DNA from: Podila epigama | Taxonomy: Eukaryota > Mortierellomycota > Mortierellomycetes > Mortierellales > Mortierellaceae | Length of the DNA: 13,390 nt | Assembly (NCBI GenBank): GCA_015679605.1 | Contig: JAAAVE010000020.1 | Location: 8,366 to 21,755, forward strand | Direction of reading: 5' to 3' | Translations under genes and position numbers: made by a program | Shown: piece by piece, positions 7,076 through 13,390 of the stretch | Numbering within the stretch: position 1 is the stretch's first letter | How the letters are laid out: each line of letters begins with the position of its first letter | The notes under the pieces: model-generated | Told to the model about the DNA's origin: nothing | What the model saw: the letters and a program-made list of their open reading frames with translations, nothing else | Database searches by the model: none

Positions 7076-7746
7076 ATGTCTGACTTTGGAAGCTATGGTG
7101 GCAGCTCAATGGTAAATGACCATTCACATGGACAGGCAAATCCAGCGAAACCCAACAAATCTGAATTCAATATCCTCTTGAATGTATTGTGTTATTCGGA
7201 TCAGCCCTAATCATTCTATATGTTTGTGCAACCTGCCCCCCTCAAACAGGAAGCCAAGAAGCAGCAGGTGATGGACCAGGTCCGCAGCGAACTCGCTCTC
7301 GCCAACGCTCAGGAGCTTATTAACGTATGTGTGAGAATACTGGAGATGTAACGCCTGATATTTGCCGAATGCTTTTGCACAGTCATGGCACTTGCACCAA
7401 CACCACATATATCTATTATTGACTTCAACTCACTTGTCTTCAAACAGAAAATCAACGAAAAGTGCTTTGCCAAGTGCGTGCCCAAGCCTGGCTCCAAGTT
7501 GGACAGTGGCGAGCAGGTTAGTGGAATAGCATAGTCAGTCAGGAGGGTCTCTCGTTCGCGCCGCTTCGATATTCATCCTATTCTAACACACATGCTGCAT
7601 TCTTTTCGATATTATCTCTAAAACTCCAGGCTTGCATCTCCAAGTGCATGGATCGCTACATGGAGGCTTGGAACATTGTTTCCCGCACCTACATCAACCG
7701 TGTCCAACGCGAGTCGCAGAACATGGGTGGTGCTGGTGGATTGTAA
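7076..7746 (+). CDS. TIM13: Mitochondrial import inner membrane translocase subunit Tim13
   Basis: Exons are 7076-7111, 7250-7324, 7448-7516 and 7630-7746. All junctions fall between codons, and introns have GTAAAT, GTATGT and GTTAGT donors and CAG acceptors. The 98-residue product has the twin CX3C motif of small Tim chaperones: Cys43-Phe-Ala-Lys-Cys47 and Cys62-Ile-Ser-Lys-Cys66, 14 residues apart, which form two disulfides in the intermembrane space. The preceding helix ([20 protein letters not shown]) and following helix ([20 protein letters not shown]) fit Tim13 rather than Tim8, Tim9 or Tim10. With Tim8 it makes a hexamer that carries hydrophobic precursors, such as Tim23, across the intermembrane space to the inner membrane. 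Import depends on Mia40/Erv1 oxidation, so no cleavable presequence is expected and none is seen. Size matches the family. The gene is tail-to-tail with the TMEM42-like gene. Confidence 0.95.
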
Positions 7747-7839
7747 AAAGAACGAATACTTTTTTGTCGGTAATAGGATAGAAACAACAAGAAGAATACA
7801 ACATGGTATATGTATATTTTCAATCATTCTACATGGAGC
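7747..7839. other. 93-bp convergent spacer between TIM13 and the TMEM42-like gene
   Basis: The two stop codons face each other only 93 bases apart. No AATAAA is seen on either strand here. The two 3' UTRs almost certainly overlap, and each transcript probably ends within the other gene's region. Confidence 0.6.
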
Positions 7840-8610
7840 CTATTCGGCCTTTGACTTTCCATTAGTGTTAGATTTCTCTTCAGAGCTAACAAGGACGCTT
7901 CCCAGAACGATCAAACTTGCACCAAACCACCATTGCAGTGCCAGCGGTTCTGAAAAGAGGGCATATCCTAGAACCGCCTAAGGATCAGACAAAACAGAGT
8001 AGCATGGTAATGTTAGTTGTCGTTTCTCATCTTTTTTTCTTCAAGATCCGACGCATCTCATCTTCAAGAGCAGATATCGGACTGCAAGTACCGTAATGCA
8101 AAAGTTGGCAGAACTGTTGATGACTGTCACTGTCGCCGAGGACTGAGATCGGTTGAGTGCCTTGGTGAACAGTGTCCACATGGCAGCGTTACAGATGAAA
8201 ATGAGTGCAAAACAAGCAATCCTCACAGCATACTCGATCTGGATAGTGTTGTCATCGAGCATATCAAGTCCAAGGAAGAAAAGAAAAAAAAATGTTAAGA
8301 ACACGCGACAAAGCGTAGATGAGCTTATAAGAATGAAGATCGATCAGACACGTACGGGGCTGGTCTCTCCTTCCTTTGCAGTAAAGAGTGTAGTACAGAT
8401 CGGAGTGGTGGGAGCGATCAACGTGTTGCAGGTGTGCTGCAAAAAGTTCACAGTCCTTGCATCAAGGGTAAGTTTGGCAAAGACCGAGGCCAAGGCCGCA
8501 AACGTTCCAGCAAGGATGGCTGTGCCAACGGCTGATGCACCCGTTCCATTTTTGGCCGCGGCCGCCTTGCGTGCTGCAGCTGTAGTCTTTCGTGGGCGAT
8601 ATCCTGCCAT
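7840..8610 (-). CDS. TMEM42-like multi-pass membrane protein (EamA/DMT-related)
   Basis: Read on the - strand, exons are 8610-8356, 8238-8092 and 7977-7840; donors are GTACGT and GTACTT, acceptors CCAG and TTAG, and both junctions lie between codons. The product is 179 residues. A basic Ala/Lys-rich N-terminus (MAGYRPRKTTAAARK) is followed by hydrophobic segments at about 27-47, 86-108, 115-137, 135-150 and 152-170. The blocks NAAMWTLFTKALNRSQSSAT and AVLGYALFSEPL, then QWWFGASLIVLGSVLV, match the layout of animal TMEM42 (NSLMWTFFSRGL, LGYVLYGE, LWWGG), a half-size relative of the EamA drug/metabolite transporter fold. No substrate is established for the family. The acidic and Lys-rich C-terminus ends NGKSKAE. 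The first in-frame ATG is at 8610. Spliced frame continuity supports the model; function stays unknown. Confidence 0.85.
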
Positions 8611-8842
8611 GTGATGAATGTAAATTCGTGTTTGAATTTGTGAATTGATGATGATGGACACACATCCATGAGTCCGTTGGGCGAAGACTGAAGTGGGGGT
8701 CCAAAAGTCCCCGTCCAAAAAAACACGTCACCGAAAATCGTTTTGTAAACAAAAAGTAGCTTTTAACTCAAAATGTCAATTTTTTGTATTTTGTATTTTT
8801 TTTTTTTTTTTTGGGAAAGAAAAATATTGCTCCACATCAACC
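8611..8842. promoter_or_regulatory. 232-bp bidirectional promoter between TMEM42-like gene and BUD23
   Basis: The two ATGs point away from each other across 232 bases, so both promoters must share this DNA or overlap. A T17 run at 8796-8812 is a long poly(dA:dT) tract, a nucleosome-excluding element common in fungal housekeeping promoters. No clear TATA box is visible on either strand. CACATCAACC before the BUD23 ATG looks like a leader sequence. Confidence 0.6.
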
Positions 8843-10068
8843 ATGTCTCGACCAGAACATCAAGCACCACCAGAGATTGTAAAGTGAATCACTCCATGTT
8901 AAAACTTTACAAGGAACTTCAACTACCAGAGTACTGTTATCGCCTTGAAACGCAATGGACTAAGACGAATATCCCTCCCTTTGACTTTCTCAATAGGTGT
9001 ACGGAGGCGACGAGGCCGCCAAGTACACTTCAAAGTAAGTTTCCTACCTTGTACCCTTACTCATGCATACTTACTTATACATGGGGGCCTCTTGGAAAGA
9101 TGGAAGCAAGCGCAAAGAGGAAAACCATGTTCCAGGTTTACTAAGCCATGGATCTACTCTTTTGAACACCATTTTTTATATCTTTATCAGCTCTCGCATT
9201 GCAGCTATTCAGGCCGAGATGGCCGGTCGAGCTGTTGAGCTTCTGAACTTGCCTTCAGGATACTCGGGTTACATTCTTGATATTGGATGTGGATCGGGAC
9301 TCAGTGGCGAAGTGCTGGAAGAGGAAGGTCACGTTTGGGTTGGATTTGATATTGCACCAGCAATGCTGGAAGTCGCACTGGAACAGGAGGTATCAGGAGA
9401 CTTGTTCCTTCAGGATGCCGGCCAAGGCATGGCATTCCGTCCTGGTACCTTTGATGGCTGTATTTCGATCTCGGTCTTGCAGTGGCTCTGTAACGCCGAC
9501 AAGGCATCACACCACCCCAAAGCACGCCTCACACGATTCTTCTCCACCTTGTACTCGTCGTTGCGTCGTGGTGCCCGTGCCATCTTTCAATTCTACCCCG
9601 AGAACGATGACCAAGTGCAACTCATTATGGGATGTGCTGTCCGCTGCGGTTTCGAGGGAGGATTGGTCGTCGATTACCCAAACTCGAAAAAAGCCAAAAA
9701 GTTTTACCTCTGCTTGTTTGCTGGTCAGGAGGTCAACGGCGTCAAGCAGCAGCTCCCTGCCGCTCTGGGCGAGGATGAGGAAGGCGAGCCAACCGAGGCG
9801 GGTGTCCAATATACGTCCAAAAAGTAAGCAGCATGCATTCATATGGTCTCATTCTCACCGTATTTACACAGCGACTTTTAACTAATATTTCACCAATTTT
9901 GATATAAACTGTAATAGGAGAAACGACTCTCGCATCCGTTCAAGTAAGCGCAAACCTACCAAGGACAAGAACTGGGTTCTTAAGAAGAAGGAGCAGTTGC
10001 GTTCCAGAGGAGACAAGACTGCGAATGACTCCAAGTTCACAGCTCGCAAGCGTCGTCCCAAGTTTTAA
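8843..10068 (+). CDS. BUD23: 18S rRNA (guanine-N7)-methyltransferase Bud23
   Basis: Exons are 8843-8878, 8997-9034, 9191-9823 and 9918-10068, giving 285 residues. The spliced N-terminus MSRPEHQAPPEI joined to VYGGDEAAKYTS and NSRIAAIQAEM follows yeast Bud23 closely. The class I methyltransferase fold begins at about residue 50; ILDIGCGSGLSGE (53-65) is the S-adenosylmethionine-binding glycine loop, and Asp78 in VGFDIAP ends the second strand. SISVLQWLCNAD, RFFSTLYSSLRRG, QFYPENDDQV and GGLVVDYPNSKKAKKFYL are further family blocks. The C-terminal tail is highly basic (WVLKKKEQLRSRG, TARKRRPKF), as expected for nuclear/nucleolar targeting and rRNA contact. Bud23 with Trm112 methylates one guanosine of 18S rRNA (G1575 in yeast) during small-subunit maturation. 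All motifs are intact and length matches yeast (275) and human (281). Exon 2 is only 38 bases. Confidence 0.96.
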
Positions 10069-10521
10069 AGATGTCAAAGCAAATATTTTTTATTTTGTTT
10101 TCCATTTCTATCCTCCTACACATTTATTGTTGTTGTTATATCCTCCTACAGCTTTCCCATCCCACCCTCTGCATCTTACACTTCTCATTTCATCGTGTAC
10201 TTTTATATATCCCAATAAAGCAAAATGGGGTACAAAAACATGCAGACAACAATGCAGCGATCAAACTCGGACTCTTTGCAAAGGTTCAACTCATAGAGTT
10301 CACAGCTGAAATTTTGCGAAGAGCAAGGGTTATTAAGGGTCTCGTGCTCCATGTCACCCCCACAATGACATGCGCGCGAGTCTGCACCTCCTTTCTTCAT
10401 CTCTCATCAACATCCCCCCCTCCTCCTTCTCACCACCGACTTTACACAATCATTCGTTTCACCGGAAGAGCACAGAGGAAGTCGATTCGACGGACACCAT
10501 TCTCCATTCAGCATCATCATC
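10069..10521. other. Spacer between BUD23 and SEC10
   Basis: This holds the BUD23 3' UTR and SEC10 upstream sequence. AATAAA lies at 10214-10219, 145 bases after the BUD23 stop. A C/T-rich stretch at about 10386-10450 probably marks the SEC10 start region, followed by a leader with CATCATCAT just before the ATG. A 160-codon frame (10071-10553) runs through the poly(A) signal and overlaps the SEC10 start; I do not call it a gene. Confidence 0.55.
10214..10219 (+). terminator. AATAAA poly(A) signal candidate for BUD23
   Basis: A canonical hexamer lies 145 bases after the BUD23 stop codon, downstream of a T-rich stretch and a TATATA element at about 10204-10210, both typical parts of a fungal 3'-end signal. 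Confidence 0.55.
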
Positions 10522-13367
10522 ATGACTCCTCCACGACTCCCGCGGCCATTTGAACTCAACCCTGACCTCAAGGCCACGCTGAGGGTCGAGTCGTTCCAGG
10601 TACATTGCTTAAACATGAGCCGTACACTTTTGCTTCAAAAACACACCACAAATACAAAATGACAAAGAGGTATCACAAGGCTGATGATTCTGATTCAACA
10701 CTTTATAAATCCCAGGGTACTTTTAGTCCAAAGACGTTCATCGAGAAGCTATCCAGCGGTATCATCGCCACTCGTATCATGGAAAACTCCAACACATTTG
10801 ACCCAAAACCTTTTATTAGAACGTTTGAGAGTTCACTGGAAGAACTAGAAAAGCTGGCCAGTAAAATGCAAAAACATACGAGTGAGTTGGAACGAGAAAC
10901 ACAAAAGGAAGAATTGGCGTTCAAAAAGCAAGTCAAGGAACTAGGAGCCGGGTTTGAGGTATTCTGGATGCCCGCGCTATTCAAATTCTTTTTTTTTCTT
11001 AGAGTGTTACAAAAATGTCTTTGTAATATCTAAACGTGTATATTCTTCTTGATGATAGGATGTTCAATCAACACTGGAAAGTTTGGACACACGTATTAGC
11101 GACGTTGGTAGTACCGCTATAAGAATTGGTAGGTGCATCTTCTTTTTGAGCTCGCCTACACAGGCTGTCTTTCAGAAAAAGTGATGTCACTTTTGTGTTT
11201 TGAGTCTTCGAGTGGCCTGTCCTTAATACATCCCTATCGTCCTCTCTACTATAGGTGAAAAACTGGAAACTGCAGATAAGCAACGTGCACGCGCGGTGTT
11301 GTCCAAGCAGCTCATGGAGTACTTTATGCAGTTTAACGAAGGCAGGTGTCCCACGTTGGAATCACTCATGACACAACAAGGACTAGAAGGACAAATCGAG
11401 GTACACTTAAAGAGCTGCCAACAAGATCTCTTGCGTTTTTTTTTTTTTTTTGAAGATGGGGACGAAAAAATAAGGTGCAACTGACAATACGGATAATTTT
11501 CTTCGATAGGCTGCTCGGATTCTTCGGCAACTGGCGATTCTTGCAAAGGAGGTGGACCTACCCGATACCCAAGTCGTATGTGATTTTGACATGAATGATA
11601 GCCCCCCATGGACTACAGTAGACTCAATGGTCCAAAGACCGAAAAAAAAGATACTCACTATGCCATTTTGACAACTGTGTAGGCCAGAGAAGGAATTGAA
11701 AAATTTCGGGAGCAATTTGAGACAGATATGCTTTCTTCATTCGACAAGGCGTACCGGCATGCAGATCCCAAAGTCATGGCGGTAAGGTCAAGGGAGCAAC
11801 AGTGCGATGAAACTATAGGAAGTGTTGGCCTGTTACTGACTTGTTCTTTTGCTTCTCATGTGAACATGTATATTTTGCGCCTTTTCAAGCATTGTGCCAG
11901 AGCCCTACTCGAGTTTAACGGCGGACACTCTTGTGTGCAGATTTACGTCAACCAACACGACTTTTTCATGCAAAACTCCAAAGTCAGCGAGCCTACTCCA
12001 CTTGAAGGACCTAACCAGTATGGGAAATCAAAGAGAGATGTGAGATCAATGCTGTAGTCGCCTCTATCTTACAAAGCAAAGCGTACTGAATCTCTTGCAT
12101 TTCTTCTTGGTTCTTGATTGACATAGGGAGGATCTTACGAACCCAACAGCGGCCATTCCACCGATTGATGCTGGGCTCATCAAGTTATACGATAGTATTC
12201 GCACGACTGTGGAACAGGAGGCTGATATTATCTCGATGGTCTTTCCCAACCCTGCAGCAGTCTTTCAAGTGTTTATCCAGCGTGTTTTCGGTCAATCTGT
12301 ATGAATAACTTGTGCTCCTGTGCTTGCATCGCATTTTGTTTTCGAAACAGAAACTAAACTTCGTGCCCCTAACACTGTTATCACTATAGATTCAATCGTT
12401 CATCGAGACACTGTTGGAGCGAGCGCAATCGCAGTCGACATTGGCCTATCTCCGCACATTGTCAGCGATCCACGAGCATACAGTCCTCCTGGTGAACGAT
12501 CTCAAAAAGTGTGAAGATACGCTCAAAGTAGGAATTAACACTACAATCAAGGGATCCAACATCTCTGTCACAACTCAGCCTCTCTCACAGACATTGGACC
12601 GCTGTTTGGATGATCTCTTTGTTCCCTTCCTGGAGGGCGATCGGTACATGAAGAAGGAGATTCAGTCACTATGCGAGACCTATGACTTTATGCTTGCCAA
12701 GTTTACAGCATATCAGCTTCAACGTCGCGGCGGCAACAAGTTCAGAGCAATCATCACGCGCACATTCAACCAGATTATAGACTCTTCCTCTAGCAAGGAT
12801 CTGCCACCCGTCGTGACAGAGAACTTTGCGACGGTCAAGAACCCTGAGAAATACCAGACTATGCAGGTTACGGACGAGGACAGTAAGATCTCAACAAAGC
12901 TTGTGATCAAATTGCTCAAGATCCATGCTGAGAGTGTTGTTCGTAGCGTAGGGTTGCTACCAGCCTCTGGAAGGTACAAACGTTTGAAGTCTTTTCTGCT
13001 GGTATTTTCGTGTTGACTTTTAGACTCACGATGTGGATTGAATGGTTCTTTAACTGTTTGTTTGTTTGTCCATTCACGTAGACCCAAGAATACAGCTGTA
13101 CTCTTCCAGCTTTTGACAGACTACATCGGGATGCGTTACATTGATGCTGCCTTGGACGCGTATGTATAATAATATATGTGAAAAGTGTCGACAAATATGG
13201 AATTTTGTATAAAGCTGACAGTGTTTATGATACAACATCTATACAGGGCAATCGAAGACCTTTCAGCACTGGATCCAAAGTTCCCTCCAGACCTGCGACC
13301 CTTGCAGCAAGTCAAGATTGTCAACGGAATTGTGCACTTGATTCAGATGCATTTCCAGACTACAATT
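10522..13367 (+). CDS. SEC10: Exocyst complex component Sec10 (EXOC5), 3' end outside window
   Basis: Exons are 10522-10599, 10716-10958, 11059-11128, 11255-11400, 11510-11575, 11683-11781, 11890-12017, 12127-12298, 12390-12973, 13082-13159 and 13247-13367; a donor GTATGT at 13368 opens an eleventh intron. They give 595 continuous residues without a stop. The N-terminus MTPPRLPRPFELNPDLKATL leads to FDPKPFIRTFE and a coiled coil at about 60-105, matching the CorEx coil of exocyst subunits. Further Sec10 blocks are RARAVLSKQLMEYFMQFNEG, AARILRQLAILAKEVDLPD, CARALLEFNGGHSCVQIYV, VFPNPAAVF...FIQRVFGQ, and FLEGDRYMKKEIQSL. Sec10 bridges to Sec15 and other subunits in the octamer that tethers secretory vesicles to the plasma membrane at growing tips. 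Family members are about 700-870 residues, so roughly 100-270 residues are missing beyond the window. One junction (12017/12127) uses the donor CA|GTATGG; splicing at the nearby GTGAGA would cause an early stop. Confidence 0.93.
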
Positions 13368-13390
13368 GTATGTCTTGTTTTTCGAAAAAA

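Noticed and set aside
8041-8091. Read-through C-terminus of the TMEM42-like middle exon (ending in KMRCVGS)
   Set aside because: Splicing from GTACTT at 8091 to the acceptor at 7978 restores the conserved LGYALF block and last membrane segment, so the read-through sequence is intronic.
8611-8718. Longer N-terminus for the TMEM42-like protein
   Set aside because: The frame stays open upstream of 8610, but no ATG occurs in it; the apparent start at 8718 is TTG, not used in ordinary fungal initiation.
10071-10553. 160-codon + strand open frame right after BUD23
   Set aside because: It starts three bases past the BUD23 stop, is hydrophobic only where DNA is T-rich, crosses a poly(A) signal and overlaps the SEC10 start codon in another frame.
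1-13390. CRISPR arrays, tRNA or rRNA genes, insertion-sequence ends
   Set aside because: I looked for regularly spaced direct repeats, clover-leaf-like sequences and paired terminal repeats and saw none that held up by eye; no covariance search could be run.

Overview
This is a gene-dense piece of a nuclear fungal chromosome. Genes lie on both strands, every recognisable gene but one is split by short introns (about 90-160 nt, GTA-rich donors, CTAAC/CTGAC/TTGAC-like branch sites, YAG acceptors), and long homopolymer, CT- and CA-rich tracts fill the spacers. The high intron density (at least 11 introns in the SEC10 gene), the fungal-type G-protein gamma subunit and a decayed Fanzor/TnpB-like fragment suggest an early-diverging filamentous fungus, perhaps Mortierellomycota or Mucoromycota. 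That placement is inference; nothing here fixes the species.

Layout. 1-425: 3' part of an unidentified, probably mitochondrial, gene on the + strand, possibly COX4-related but without the zinc domain, followed by a four-copy 11-bp tandem repeat. 864-2294 (-): intronless gene for an uncharacterised 476-residue single-pass membrane protein with poly-Gln/poly-His. 2295-5280: about 3 kb without a convincing gene. It is the divergent upstream region of the membrane protein and of the G-gamma gene, with simple repeats, a curious hexanucleotide array and a candidate non-coding first exon. 5281-5826 (+): G-protein gamma subunit, two exons. 5827-7075: intergenic, holding a mutated C-terminal fragment of what looks like a Fanzor/TnpB-type protein. 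7076-7746 (+): TIM13, four exons. 7840-8610 (-): TMEM42-like membrane protein, three exons, tail-to-tail with TIM13. 8843-10068 (+): BUD23 rRNA methyltransferase, four exons, head-to-head with the TMEM42-like gene over a 232-bp spacer. 10522-13390 (+): SEC10/EXOC5 exocyst subunit, eleven exons visible (595 residues), running off the window.

The genes serve unrelated housekeeping roles: mitochondrial protein import, 18S rRNA methylation, exocytosis and heterotrimeric G-protein signalling. There is no functional cluster. The least ordinary items are the Fanzor-like relic, the hexanucleotide array that reads as Gly-hydrophobic dipeptides, the long leader of the G-gamma gene and the apparently shortened COX4-like exon. 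I found no convincing new multi-gene system.
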